A stretch of DNA of 64,000 nucleotides from contig NZ_CP015519.1 of NCBI RefSeq assembly GCF_001887775.1, positions 248,001-312,000 on the forward strand. The letters run 5' to 3'. The position numbers were made by a program, and so were the translations under genes. Source of the DNA: Syntrophotalea acetylenivorans (GTDB lineage Bacteria > Desulfobacterota > Desulfuromonadia > Desulfuromonadales > Syntrophotaleaceae). Each line of letters starts with the position of its first letter. Within the stretch, counting starts at the first letter, position 1. Shown here one piece after another: positions 17,803 to 26,994 of the stretch. The notes beneath the pieces were generated by a model. That model searched no databases, was not told where the DNA came from, and worked only from the letters and a program-made list of their open reading frames with translations.

Positions 17803-18552
17803 ATGAGCAATGCCGCTGATATTACTTTATGGATAGCATTTTCCGCCGGAATTCTGTCCTTCTTTTCCCCCTGTGTCCTGCCTTTATTGCCCTCGTATAT
17901 AACCTATATCACCGGTCTCAGCTTTGGCCAATTGCAGGAGGCGCACCCCGGTGCTCGTGTTCGGCTGACGGTCTTTTGTCATTGCCTGGTTTTTATTGCA
18001 GGCTTCTCCGCCGTGTTTATTTTGCTCGGGGCGCTTGCCGGAATGGCCTCCGCTTCTTTCCATGGTCAGCTACGAACGGTGCTGGTCTGGGTGCAAAAAA
18101 TTGGTGGCATTCTTATTTTTCTTTTCGGTATACATCTTAGCGGGTTGTTTCATTTCGGTATTCTTCTCGGCGAAAAACGGATTCATTTGCATCGTAAGCC
18201 GACTGGATTTATCGGCACCTTTGTCGTTGGGTTGGCCTTTGCTGCCGGTTGGACTCCCTGCATTGGGCCTATCCTGGGAACTATTCTGGCTCTCGCTGCC
18301 GGATCAGCAGCAGGACCCGGCCGCGGTATTCTGCTTTTAACGATTTATTCAGCAGGGCTGGGTCTTCCCTTTTTGTTGGCAGGGCTCCTGTTTCACGGCT
18401 TTCTTACCTTTTTTAACCGTTTTCGTAAATACATCCGTCTGGTTGAGATCTGTACCGGAGTCTTGTTGATGGTGGTTGGCATCATGCTGTTTTTTGACAT
18501 GTTCGGCTTGGTGACCGGTTATCTGTACCGCTTGCTGCCGCCTGCCGGCTGA
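17803..18552 (+). CDS. ccdA: CcdA/DsbD-type transmembrane electron carrier
   Basis: 249 residues with about six transmembrane helices. The family passes electrons from cytoplasmic thioredoxin to periplasmic thiol-disulfide proteins. The conserved cysteines are present in FFSPCVLPLLPSY (first half) and GWTPCIGPIL (second half), exactly the pair that forms the membrane disulfide. It is the shorter CcdA form without the periplasmic domains of DsbD. Immediately follows the TlpA-like gene, which is its likely periplasmic acceptor; together they probably serve c-type cytochrome maturation, important in these cytochrome-rich bacteria. Confidence 0.92.
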   Translation: MSNAADITLWIAFSAGILSFFSPCVLPLLPSYITYITGLSFGQLQEAHPGARVRLTVFCHCLVFIAGFSAVFILLGALAGMASASFHGQLRTVLVWVQKIGGILIFLFGIHLSGLFHFGILLGEKRIHLHRKPTGFIGTFVVGLAFAAGWTPCIGPILGTILALAAGSAAGPGRGILLLTIYSAGLGLPFLLAGLLFHGFLTFFNRFRKYIRLVEICTGVLLMVVGIMLFFDMFGLVTGYLYRLLPPAG

Positions 18553-18602
18553 TTTAAAGTCCTGATTTGACCTTGACAGTCATCATCCCCTACTGATATT
18601 TT

Positions 18603-18617
18603 TGAAATTCAATTTCA
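18603..18617. promoter_or_regulatory. Candidate Fur box upstream of fur
   Basis: TGAAATTCAATTTCA is a perfect 7-1-7 palindrome, the geometry of the Fur box (consensus TGATAATnATTATCA), lying just before the fur ribosome binding site. It suggests autoregulation. Sequence-only inference. Confidence 0.5.
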
Positions 18618-18628
18618 TGGGAGGTATG

Positions 18629-19060
18629 ATGCCAGACAAGCGTACAACTTTCAGAGAATTTGTGGCCCGCAAGGGGCTGAAATGGACCAAGCAGAGGGAA
18701 ATTATTCTGGACGAATTTCTCAATTCCAAAGAACACCTTTCGACAGAAGCTCTCTACCTAGAGATTCGCAGCAAGAATCCCCACATCGGTTATGCCACTG
18801 TTTACCGGACCCTGAAGCTTTTTGCCGAGTGCGGCATAGCAGAAGAACGGGATTTCGGTGCCGGGCAGGTTCTCTATGAATTGAGTCACGGTGGAGACCA
18901 CCACGATCATCTTATTTGCACCGGTTGTGGCGCCATCATCGAGTTTGAAGATAAGCGAATAGAAAAACTACAAGAGCAGGTTGCTCAAGACCATCATTTC
19001 ATCATCTCAAGTCATCGTCTGGAAATCTTCGGGTTGTGCACCAAATGCGCAGCCGGATGA
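18629..19060 (+). CDS. fur: Fur-family ferric uptake regulator
   Basis: 143 residues from ATG 18,629 (GGGAGG 5 bases upstream; ATG 18,626 is also close). The winged helix (WTKQREIILDEFLNSKEHLSTEALY) precedes a dimerisation domain with the HHDHLICTGCG metal motif and a C-terminal CTKC, so both the His-rich regulatory site and the Cys4 zinc site are present. It represses iron uptake genes when Fe(II) is abundant. It lies directly upstream of feoB and a Fur-type palindrome precedes it, so it likely controls both itself and the ferrous iron operon. A Zur or PerR role is less likely given the feo neighbours. Confidence 0.85.
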   Translation: MPDKRTTFREFVARKGLKWTKQREIILDEFLNSKEHLSTEALYLEIRSKNPHIGYATVYRTLKLFAECGIAEERDFGAGQVLYELSHGGDHHDHLICTGCGAIIEFEDKRIEKLQEQVAQDHHFIISSHRLEIFGLCTKCAAG

Positions 19061-19121
19061 AGATTGCCAGGGCCTTTTTTTGAATGGTTTTTCATTCCCC
19101 TTTTAAATAGAAATAATTGTA

Positions 19122-21086
19122 ATGGTTTCTCAAAGCAAAGTTCCCCAAAGTGACCGTAAGGTCATTCTGGTGGGTAATCCCAATGTTGGCAAAAGCATTC
19201 TTTTTAATGCCTTGACCGGGGCCTATACGGTTGTCTCTAATTATCCCGGCACCTCGGTTGCCGTAGCTCGGGGGCATTGTGAGATAAACGGTCAACGCTA
19301 TGAAATTCTCGACACCCCGGGCATGTACTCGCTGTTGCCGATTACCGAGGAGGAGCGTGTTGCCCGGGAGATGTTGCTGCTCGAAGATGCTCATGCGGTC
19401 ATTCATGTCGTCGATGCCAGAAACATCGAGCGCATGCTGCCCATGACCCTGCAGCTTATCGAAGCCGGGCTACCGGTTATCCTGCTGGTCAATATCCTTG
19501 ATGAAGCAGAACGTTCCGGCATGATCATAGATATCCCGTTGTTGGAGGAAAAGCTCGGGATTCCTGTGGTGGGCGGAGCGATTCGTCATAAGCGGGGTTT
19601 GAAAGAGGTAAAACAGGCCATTGTTGGTCGTGGAGAAGGTGACCTGCCGAGCTATGGGTATTCCTCCGATCTGGAAAAGGATATCGCCAAGGTTACAGAC
19701 TCCATGACCGGTGAGTATCGACTCGCCCTTCGATCCCTCGCCTTGCTTCTGCTGCAAAAGGACGATGAAATTCTCGATCTGGTGCGCTGCTGCGAAGGTG
19801 ATAATTTTGAAAGAGTGGAACAGGCTGCTGCCGCGATAGCGTTTGAACATCGGTTTGATCTTCATCTGCGTATCAGCCTGGAACGTAAACGGGTGTGCAA
19901 AGGATTGTTGGCCGAAACGGTACGACAATTGGATAATCAAAAGCCCCGGTTTGCTGATCGGTTGTCAGCCTGGACCACCAATCCCTGGACCGGCTTCCCG
20001 ATATTAATTGTGGTTCTCTATTTCGGCATCTATCAGTTTGTCGGCAAGTTTGGAGCCGGTGTATTGGTTGACCTTTGCGAAGGTTCGTTGTTCGAGAACT
20101 ATCTCAACCCTTTAGCCGTAAATCTTGCAGATCGGTTCCTGCCCTGGTATTGGTTGCGGGAAATGCTTGTCGGTGAGTATGGCGTCTTTACCCTCGGTGT
20201 TCGCTATGCGGTGGCCCTGGTACTGCCTATTGTCGGTACTTTTTTTCTGACTTTTTCGGTTATTGAGGATGTCGGTTATTTTCCCCGGCTGGCTATGCTG
20301 GTCGATCGCATTTTTAAAAAAATCGGCCTTAACGGGCGGGCAGTAATTCCCATGGTGCTCGGGTTTGGTTGTGACACCATGGCAACCATGGTGACCCGTA
20401 CCCTGGAAACCGTTCGAGAACGGGTACTCGTGACTCTGTTGTTGGCACTTGCCATCCCGTGCAGTGCCCAGCTGGGTGTTATTCTCGGGTTGCTTTCCGG
20501 AGTGCCGGGAGCTCTGATGGTCTGGACCGGGTGCATCGTTTTGGTTTTTCTTTTGGTCGGTTTCCTGTCCGCCCGGGTTTTGCCCGGTGAACGGCCAATG
20601 TTCTACATGGAGTTGCCGCCCATGCGGTTGCCCCAGTTTCACAATGTCCTGATTAAAACCATGACCCGCATGCAGTGGTATTTTCTGGAAATTTTCCCTC
20701 TGTTCATTATTGCCTCTCTATTGCTGTGGGCGGGGAAAATGACTGGTGCCCTGCAGTGGCTTGTTCGTGGCATGACTCCGGTCATGGGGCTGCTCGGTCT
20801 TCCGGCAGACGCATCGGCTGCTTTCATCTTCGGTTTTTTTCGTCGTGATTTCGGAGCCGCAGGGCTCTACGATCTGCAGGAGGCAGGCCTGCTAACACCG
20901 GTCCAGTTGACCGTAGCAGCTGTTACTATGACTCTTTTTGTGCCTTGCATTGCGCAGTTTTTGATGATGAAAAAGGAAAGGGGCTGGAAGGTTTCTTTGG
21001 GAATTTTCCTGTTTGTCACGGTGCTGGCTTTTTCTGTGGGCTGGGCATTGAATGTTCTACTGCTGTTTAGCGGCGTCCTTTCATGA
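19122..21086 (+). CDS. feoB: Ferrous iron transporter FeoB
   Basis: 654 residues. The N-terminal G domain (about 13-175) has GNPNVGKS, the GTSVAVARG switch I, DTPGMYS and NILD; a GDI helical spacer follows, then a membrane domain of about ten helices from about 285. FeoB signature segments are visible, including GFGCDTMATMVTRTLE and FFRRDFGAAGLYDL. It imports Fe(II) across the inner membrane under anoxic conditions. The start ATG 19,122 has only a weak ribosome binding site. Its stop overlaps the next gene by 4 bases, and fur lies 61 bases upstream. Confidence 0.97.
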   Translation: MVSQSKVPQSDRKVILVGNPNVGKSILFNALTGAYTVVSNYPGTSVAVARGHCEINGQRYEILDTPGMYSLLPITEEERVAREMLLLEDAHAVIHVVDARNIERMLPMTLQLIEAGLPVILLVNILDEAERSGMIIDIPLLEEKLGIPVVGGAIRHKRGLKEVKQAIVGRGEGDLPSYGYSSDLEKDIAKVTDSMTGEYRLALRSLALLLLQKDDEILDLVRCCEGDNFERVEQAAAAIAFEHRFDLHLRISLERKRVCKGLLAETVRQLDNQKPRFADRLSAWTTNPWTGFPILIVVLYFGIYQFVGKFGAGVLVDLCEGSLFENYLNPLAVNLADRFLPWYWLREMLVGEYGVFTLGVRYAVALVLPIVGTFFLTFSVIEDVGYFPRLAMLVDRIFKKIGLNGRAVIPMVLGFGCDTMATMVTRTLETVRERVLVTLLLALAIPCSAQLGVILGLLSGVPGALMVWTGCIVLVFLLVGFLSARVLPGERPMFYMELPPMRLPQFHNVLIKTMTRMQWYFLEIFPLFIIASLLLWAGKMTGALQWLVRGMTPVMGLLGLPADASAAFIFGFFRRDFGAAGLYDLQEAGLLTPVQLTVAAVTMTLFVPCIAQFLMMKKERGWKVSLGIFLFVTVLAFSVGWALNVLLLFSGVLS

Positions 21087-21271
21087 AGTGTGGTTTTTGC
21101 GGCCGTCATTACACACCAGAAGAAGCGGTGGATAAAGAGTCCTGTGGCCGCTGTTTGCGCGGTTGTCAAAAGACCTACTGCCCCTATTGCGGGTATGGCA
21201 ATCCTTTGATCCCGGGATTTTTTGATCGCTGGGTTAAAAATAAAGATAAAGAAGGAGTAGATGATGAATAA
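21083..21271 (+). CDS. Small Cys-rich protein of the feo operon
   Basis: 62 residues with seven cysteines: CxxC at 3-6, then CGRCLRGC at 21-28 and CPYC at 33-36. This layout is that of one or two zinc-ribbon or iron-binding knuckles; there is no membrane segment. It overlaps feoB by 4 bases and runs into the DtxR/FeoA-type gene, so it is co-translated with the transporter. Similar small proteins accompany feoB in Geobacter relatives. A role in metal delivery or in sensing is possible but unproven; it is not the better known FeoC winged helix. Confidence 0.8.
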   Translation: MKCGFCGRHYTPEEAVDKESCGRCLRGCQKTYCPYCGYGNPLIPGFFDRWVKNKDKEGVDDE

Positions 21272-21911
21272 TTCCAGTAAAGCCGAAGATATCCTTGAGG
21301 CGCTCTGGATTGCAGTTGTAGAAGATGGGGATAATTCCATATCCTTGCAGGATTTGCAGGTTTCAGCCGATGATCAACCTCTTGTTGAACTCGCGGAACA
21401 AGCCCTGGTTGAAGTTAAGGGCGCAAGGGTCTATCTGCGCCATGAAGGCAGGGTTGAAGGAGAAAAGGTGGTCAGGAGGCACCGTCTTTCTGAACGCCTG
21501 ATGATGGATATCTTCGATCTTAAAGGTGCGAGCGCAAACAATAAGGCCTGTGAGTTCGAACATCTGCTTAACGAAGGCATCGACACTAAAATATGTACCC
21601 TGCTCAATCATCCGACGACCTGTCCTCACGGCAAGGCTATTCCTCCCGGTCCCTGTTGCCTGGAAGCACGAAAAAAAGGGGGGATGGGGGTGGTGCCCTT
21701 GACGGAACTACAGGTCGGGGAGGAAGGGGAAATCGCTTACTTGTCCACCGAAGATCCCAAGAAGATGCAAAAACTTATGTCCATGGGTGTTTTGCCTGGT
21801 AGCAGCATTCGCTTAAGTCGCACGTTTCCTACATATATTTTTCATGTAGGTAATTCCGAATTTGCGGTGGATGAACAATTGGCCCAGGAAATTTTTGTTC
21901 GACAGCCCTGA
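21264..21911 (+). CDS. DtxR/MntR-like metal regulator with FeoA domain
   Basis: About 215 residues; two ATGs in tandem (21,261, 21,264), of which the second is better spaced from GGAG. Residues 1-75 form a shortened winged helix, 76-135 a DtxR-type dimerisation and metal-binding region (VRRHRLSERLMMDIFDL, KACEFEHLLNEG, CPHGKAIPPGPCC), and 140-215 a FeoA/SH3-like domain (MGVLPGSSIRLSRTFPTYIFHV). DtxR proteins are Fe(II)- or Mn(II)-dependent repressors; in this operon it may also stand in for free FeoA, regulating FeoB. Thus two iron sensors (this and Fur) flank feoB. A terminator follows. Confidence 0.85.
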   Translation: MNNSSKAEDILEALWIAVVEDGDNSISLQDLQVSADDQPLVELAEQALVEVKGARVYLRHEGRVEGEKVVRRHRLSERLMMDIFDLKGASANNKACEFEHLLNEGIDTKICTLLNHPTTCPHGKAIPPGPCCLEARKKGGMGVVPLTELQVGEEGEIAYLSTEDPKKMQKLMSMGVLPGSSIRLSRTFPTYIFHVGNSEFAVDEQLAQEIFVRQP

Positions 21912-21957
21912 TAGAGGCCTTTGCTTCCTCTTGCACAGAAAACCCTGATTTATTATA

Positions 21958-22009
21958 AACGGCCCGTTTGTCGTCCTCTCTGAGTTGAGGTGTCAAGCGG
22001 GCTGTTTTT
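21958..22009 (+). terminator. Terminator of the feo operon
   Basis: AACGGCCCGTTTG (21,958-21,970) pairs with CAAGCGGGCTGTT (21,994-22,006), allowing G-U pairs, and runs into a T tract. The following 22,010-22,307 shows only the presumed promoter region of the sensor kinase and no gene. Confidence 0.75.
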
Positions 22010-22307
22010 GTTAAATTCGAAACCTTTGATCTTCTGTCTTACATTCACTCTCCTAAAAGTGCTTTTCAGTAGTGTTGTAATTTGTTAAGGTGCAAGATGT
22101 TGAGGGAGCGTTAATTTAAAGCACGGTTAGTCTGCATTGTAATTAAAACCAACCAAGTATTTGTGATGAGTTTTCCCCTTTTGGGGGCCGTATATGAAAA
22201 TGCTAACTTTGTAGCTTGTTGTTGATGTTACAAGTCCAGCCAGATTGATTCATTGTAATTGTCTGCAGCTTTTAGTTCTGTCCTATTTTCTTGGTATGAT
22301 GTCGATA

Positions 22308-24755
22308 ATGAAGAAGTTTTTTTCCAAGATAACTCTTAGACAGAAATTGACGTGGATTATTCTGTTGGTTTGTAGCATTGTACTACTGCTCTCTTCCTTG
22401 GCTTATTTCGGTTTAGAGATCATTTCCTTCAGGCGCTCAATGGCTGCCCACCAAACGTCATTGGCAGAGATCATAGCTGCCAATGCGGCGATAGCTCTTC
22501 CTTTCAAAGATCGGCCTTTGGCCCGCAATACCCTGGCGACCTTAGCATCAGAGCCAAACATCCAACTTGCATATATTTTCGATAAACATAATGAACCTAT
22601 CGCGCAGTACCTTAGAAAAGACACTTCATCGAAACCCTTTGTAAGTGGGTATCCCCAAATCTCTCCTGCCGAATATAAACAGTTGGCGGAAGGAGTTCAG
22701 GCAGGGGAAAAGAGCTTTTTCTTTTCCAGTAATCACTTGGCGGTATTTTGTCCTGTTGTCACTCAGGGGCAACGGGTCGGCATGGTTTATCTCAATTCTG
22801 ACTTGGGAGCTTTTGCCCGTTGGAAGCGTCTTTTTGCAGGTAGTGTGATCGCTGTTTTGGGCCTCTCCTTTTTGCTCGCTTATCTACTGTCGAGGCAATT
22901 ACAACATATCATCTCGCGGCCCATCCTTTATCTTGTCGATAAAATGCATGCCGTGACCAACGATGAAGATTTCACTATACGGGCAAAAATAAGCTCCCAT
23001 GACGAAGTAGGAGCTCTGATTGTCGGCTTTAACGAGATGCTTGAACATTTGCAGGATCGCGACCAGCAGCTCGCCAAATATCGACAACACTTAGAAGACC
23101 TGGTCTGTAAGCGAACGGCCGAATTGCGCTCTACCAATGAGGAATTGCAGGAAACCGTAGCTGAATTGGTCCAGACCAGGGACGCAGCAGAAGAAGCGAG
23201 CCGTACCAAATCCCGTTTTCTCGCCAATATCAGTCATGAGCTTCGTACGCCTATGGTCGGGGTTCTTAGCAGCACTGAATTGCTTTTAAATAGCGGACTC
23301 GACTCAGAGCAACTCAGCCTTGTAGAAACCCTGAACAGCTCCGGCGAGGCGCTGCTGGAGATTCTCAATGATCTGTTGGATCTTTCCAAAATTGAAGCGG
23401 GGAAACTGTCTCTTGAAAACGTAGAGTTTGATCTGCTGGAAGTGATCGATTGTCCCATTGAGTTGTTGGGGAAGGTGGCTTTTGCTAAAGGGATAGAATT
23501 GATTTGCCATGTTGCCCCGGAGATTCCCTCTGTATTGTGTGGGGACCCCGGCCGGCTACGGCAGATTCTTTTCAACTTGTTGAGTAATGCCATTAAGTTT
23601 ACTCATTCAGGTGAGGTTTTATTGAGGGTTTTACCTGAACAAGAATCGCCTGATTGGGTAAAGCTTCGTTTCGAAGTAATTGATACCGGGATCGGTATAG
23701 AACCGGCAGACCAACAACGAATATTTGAATCTTTTTCTCAAGCGGACAATTCGACCACACGCTTGCATGGCGGTACTGGACTTGGTTTATCTATTGTTAA
23801 GCAATTGGTTCATATCATGGGTGGTCAGGTCGGCCTTGAGAGTAACCCCGGTAGCGGATCGGTCTTTTCTTTCGCTGTTACTTTTAATAAGGAGGAAGTT
23901 GTACCGGTTAAGCCCGCCGAAGGTGCTGGTAAGAGGATTCTGGTCATTGAAAAAAATCTGACAGCCTGCCGCATGTTAAAACAACACTTACAGTATGCGG
24001 GCTGGTGTGTTCAGATCAGCCAAAAATGTCCTTTAACGGAGATAGAGCTTGAAGAAAGTCTGGCTCACAATGAATTTTACGATGTTGTTCTAATCAGTGA
24101 TTCTTTTCCTTTGGAACAAAGATGGGCATTGTTGGATGTGCTCAGACGTTCTATTGCTGTTCATAGTACCCGGGTGGTCGCCATGGGGCCGCGAAATTCC
24201 CACGCATCCTGGGACCAAGGGACAATAGAGGTTGTCAGTTCTTATCTTTATAAGCCTTTATTGCCATCAAAGTTGCATAAGTTGCTGGACGATATTTTAG
24301 TTTCTTCCCCCAACCCTTTGCCGAGTCCTCCCAATGTAGAGAACTTCGAACCCTCTCCGGTAGAGGATAATAGAGCTGCCGGGGCCATTTTGGTGGCGGA
24401 AGACAATCCAACTACCAGTAAGCTGATTGATATCAGTCTCTCTAACCTTGGTTATCAGGTCACTATTGTGACCGATGGTCAGGCGGTGGTTAATGCCGTG
24501 GAGCAACAGGCTTTTGATTTGCTGCTTATGGATTGTCAGATGCCGATTATGGATGGTTATACCGCCTCGAAACAGATTCGCGGAGCAGGGCATAAAATCC
24601 CTATTATCGCCCTAACCGCATCTTCGCGCCAAGAAGACGAAGCTCGCTGCCGCGAAGCGGGGATGAACGATTTTGTCTGTAAACCCTTCAAACATAAAGT
24701 GCTGCATCAAGTAATAGCCCAATGGCTTACCGAGGCACGGACCATAACCGCCTAA
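22308..24755 (+). CDS. Hybrid sensor histidine kinase (BarA/GacS-like layout)
   Basis: About 815 residues from ATG 22,308; longer starts (22,245, 22,296) exist and no Shine-Dalgarno is convincing. Two transmembrane helices (about 13-38 and 178-197) bracket a periplasmic CHASE8-like sensor, followed by HAMP, a coiled coil, HisKA with H310 (ISHELRTP), HATPase (NLLSNAIKF, DTGIGI, GGTGLGLSI) and two receiver domains. The first receiver is degenerate: the acidic pair is E-K and the acceptor position reads ISDSFP with Ser where Asp is expected. The second is intact, with D742 (LLMDCQMP). No Hpt domain is present, so a separate one is needed. The signal is unknown. Confidence 0.9.
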   Translation: MKKFFSKITLRQKLTWIILLVCSIVLLLSSLAYFGLEIISFRRSMAAHQTSLAEIIAANAAIALPFKDRPLARNTLATLASEPNIQLAYIFDKHNEPIAQYLRKDTSSKPFVSGYPQISPAEYKQLAEGVQAGEKSFFFSSNHLAVFCPVVTQGQRVGMVYLNSDLGAFARWKRLFAGSVIAVLGLSFLLAYLLSRQLQHIISRPILYLVDKMHAVTNDEDFTIRAKISSHDEVGALIVGFNEMLEHLQDRDQQLAKYRQHLEDLVCKRTAELRSTNEELQETVAELVQTRDAAEEASRTKSRFLANISHELRTPMVGVLSSTELLLNSGLDSEQLSLVETLNSSGEALLEILNDLLDLSKIEAGKLSLENVEFDLLEVIDCPIELLGKVAFAKGIELICHVAPEIPSVLCGDPGRLRQILFNLLSNAIKFTHSGEVLLRVLPEQESPDWVKLRFEVIDTGIGIEPADQQRIFESFSQADNSTTRLHGGTGLGLSIVKQLVHIMGGQVGLESNPGSGSVFSFAVTFNKEEVVPVKPAEGAGKRILVIEKNLTACRMLKQHLQYAGWCVQISQKCPLTEIELEESLAHNEFYDVVLISDSFPLEQRWALLDVLRRSIAVHSTRVVAMGPRNSHASWDQGTIEVVSSYLYKPLLPSKLHKLLDDILVSSPNPLPSPPNVENFEPSPVEDNRAAGAILVAEDNPTTSKLIDISLSNLGYQVTIVTDGQAVVNAVEQQAFDLLLMDCQMPIMDGYTASKQIRGAGHKIPIIALTASSRQEDEARCREAGMNDFVCKPFKHKVLHQVIAQWLTEARTITA

Positions 24756-24792
24756 TCCCTCTGATATTCTTTTCCTAGAGACCTTGGTCAAA

Positions 24793-26985
24793 ATGGATAC
24801 ATCATATATTTATCATCACCTGAAAACAAAGCGCATGTTTTGGGCTTTGTGTGGTTTTAGTCTAATAGCCTATTGTGCTCTTGTGTTTTTTCTTCTGCGG
24901 GCAATCTTCTTTGAGCCAGAAGTGAGTGAAACGCTATCCGTGGATACCTCGACTGTCTTTCAGAAGATGGACGGTAAGGGACTGTTGGTCAATATCACCG
25001 GGAGCGGTTTCGACGAAAAGGTTGAGGCTTACCTGGCTTATGATGCTGGGAATCACGGAGCGATAGTTGCCACCTTGCCGACCTGGGGATATTTGCGGCA
25101 GGTGGTTGTTCGTGGTGATACGGCCTATCTGGCTAATGGCCATCGCGGATTTCTGGTGGTTGATACCCGCAATTTGCATCAGCCGTTGATTGTCGGCAGT
25201 GTCGATACTCCTGGCCCTGCATGGGCTATTGCAATAGCTGGGTCTTACGCCTATGTGGCAGATGGCACCGCCGGGCTCCAGGTGATTTCTATAGACGATT
25301 TACACCAGCCACGTATCGTTGCAACCCTGCCGATTGAGGGCGATGCTATTGATGTGTTGGTCACCGGGGACAGGGTAGTGGTTGCAACGCGTAAGCATGG
25401 CGTAAAGATTGTTTCAGTAGAGCATCCACAGCGCCCACGTTTGGTCGCCGAGATTGCTGTCGAGGGAGGAGGGGTCAAAAGACTTGCTCTTGACGGTGGC
25501 AAGCTGTTTGTAGTTAAGGGCAAACAGGGGGTATGGGAGTATGCGTTCGATGACACAGAGGGATATCCGTTGGTCCGAAAGCTCGAAACCAGTGGCTCGG
25601 CCCAAAGTATTGAGGTGTCTGAAAAAGAAATTTTAGTTTGTTGCGGGAAAAATGGACTGGATATTTTCCCTTTGGCAGGAACGGAATCCAAACCATCGTT
25701 TTCCATCGATACGCCGGGCTCTGCTCGTGCTGCGGTAGTGGTGGGGGGAAGTGTTTACATAGCAGATAATTTCAATGGCCTGCAAGTCCTCAAACGCCAT
25801 CCTGGGTTTAGTTGGCAGGATGCTGGTACGGTCGATACGCCAGGCAATGCTTGGGATGTTGTTGTTGACGGAGGGTATGCTTTCGTTGCTGATGGGAAAA
25901 AGGGTTTGCAGATTGTCTCCCTGGATAAGATTAATCCGTCGAAGGGTTTGCAACGAATTATAACTCCCGGTTATGTCGAAACCTTGGCCGTTCAAGAAAA
26001 CAAGATCTATGTTGCGGATGGTCCCCACGGTTTACATGTTGTTAGTTGTAATTCAAATGGCGATTTCCGCATCGTTGACTCCTTTAAAACTCCTGGTTAT
26101 GCCTACGATGTGGCCATTAAGGACGATCGAATCTACGTTGCTGATGGTGCCAAGGGATTGCAGGTTTTGACGGTGAAGAGGGGAGGGGTACTACAATTAG
26201 TTGATACGGTTAAACTGGACGGTGTCGCAAGAGCGGTAACTGTGATTGATCGCTTAGCTGTGGTAGCGGCAGGCAAGACCGGATTATATATCGTCGACAT
26301 TGAAAACATAGCAGGGCCGCGGGTTATCGGATACCTGGGTGAATTAGGTTATTTGCGCGATGTTGCAGTCGTTGGCGAGCACGCTTTTGTTGCGGCCGGC
26401 AAAGCGGGGTTGTTGCAGGTCTCCATTAAAGAACCGACCCGCCCACGAGTGGTAGGTACGGTCACGCTGCCTTTGCCTCTGCAGGTCTTTGCACAGTCGT
26501 TGGCTGTTACGGTGCATGGAGATAAAATGATGGTGGCTAATGCCACGGCCGGCTGTCAGATATTCGACGTCTCGGTTCCGGAAAAACCGAGATTCCTTAC
26601 TTCGATAGCGTCCATGGATTATGTGAAGGGGGTCAGTGCTTTTGAAGGCACGGGATATCTGTATGATTATAAAAACGGCGTCCAGGCTGTTGACCTTAAA
26701 ACCCTTCAACAGCTTCGATCGGTCGCGAGCTCGAAACTGACCGGATTAGCAGTGGTGGATGGAAAAGCACTGCTTGGACACGGTAATGGAGGTGTCTCCA
26801 TCGTACCATTGCCCATCGAGCTCTCTGAAGTTGATCTTCGCAGTAGCCAGGAACTTTCGGTGTTTATACCGAATCCTGCGATGCGAGGCAGGTATTCGCT
26901 TTGGCTGACCAAGGGGGAGCATAGCATGATTGTGCCTCAGCCTTTAACGTTTGACCAGGCGGGCTTGGGCGCTGCTATTGAATAA
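24793..26985 (+). CDS. Membrane-anchored LVIVD-repeat beta-propeller protein
   Basis: About 730 residues. One N-terminal transmembrane helix (about 16-37) anchors a large periplasmic part. An IPT/TIG-like segment (GKGLLVNITGSGFDE) is followed by some 14 repeats of about 42 residues of the LVIVD type, for example YVADGTAGLQVISID and YVADGAKGLQVLTV, which fold as beta-propeller blades. The C-terminus returns to a short IPT-like segment (VFIPNPAMRGRYSLWL). No catalytic residues are recognisable. It lies between a sensor kinase and a convergent TonB-dependent receptor gene, 9 bases from the latter. ATG 24,793 is preferred to TTG 24,784. A surface or periplasmic binding scaffold is the best guess. 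Confidence 0.75.
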   Translation: MDTSYIYHHLKTKRMFWALCGFSLIAYCALVFFLLRAIFFEPEVSETLSVDTSTVFQKMDGKGLLVNITGSGFDEKVEAYLAYDAGNHGAIVATLPTWGYLRQVVVRGDTAYLANGHRGFLVVDTRNLHQPLIVGSVDTPGPAWAIAIAGSYAYVADGTAGLQVISIDDLHQPRIVATLPIEGDAIDVLVTGDRVVVATRKHGVKIVSVEHPQRPRLVAEIAVEGGGVKRLALDGGKLFVVKGKQGVWEYAFDDTEGYPLVRKLETSGSAQSIEVSEKEILVCCGKNGLDIFPLAGTESKPSFSIDTPGSARAAVVVGGSVYIADNFNGLQVLKRHPGFSWQDAGTVDTPGNAWDVVVDGGYAFVADGKKGLQIVSLDKINPSKGLQRIITPGYVETLAVQENKIYVADGPHGLHVVSCNSNGDFRIVDSFKTPGYAYDVAIKDDRIYVADGAKGLQVLTVKRGGVLQLVDTVKLDGVARAVTVIDRLAVVAAGKTGLYIVDIENIAGPRVIGYLGELGYLRDVAVVGEHAFVAAGKAGLLQVSIKEPTRPRVVGTVTLPLPLQVFAQSLAVTVHGDKMMVANATAGCQIFDVSVPEKPRFLTSIASMDYVKGVSAFEGTGYLYDYKNGVQAVDLKTLQQLRSVASSKLTGLAVVDGKALLGHGNGGVSIVPLPIELSEVDLRSSQELSVFIPNPAMRGRYSLWLTKGEHSMIVPQPLTFDQAGLGAAIE

Positions 26986-26994
26986 TTTTTTTTG

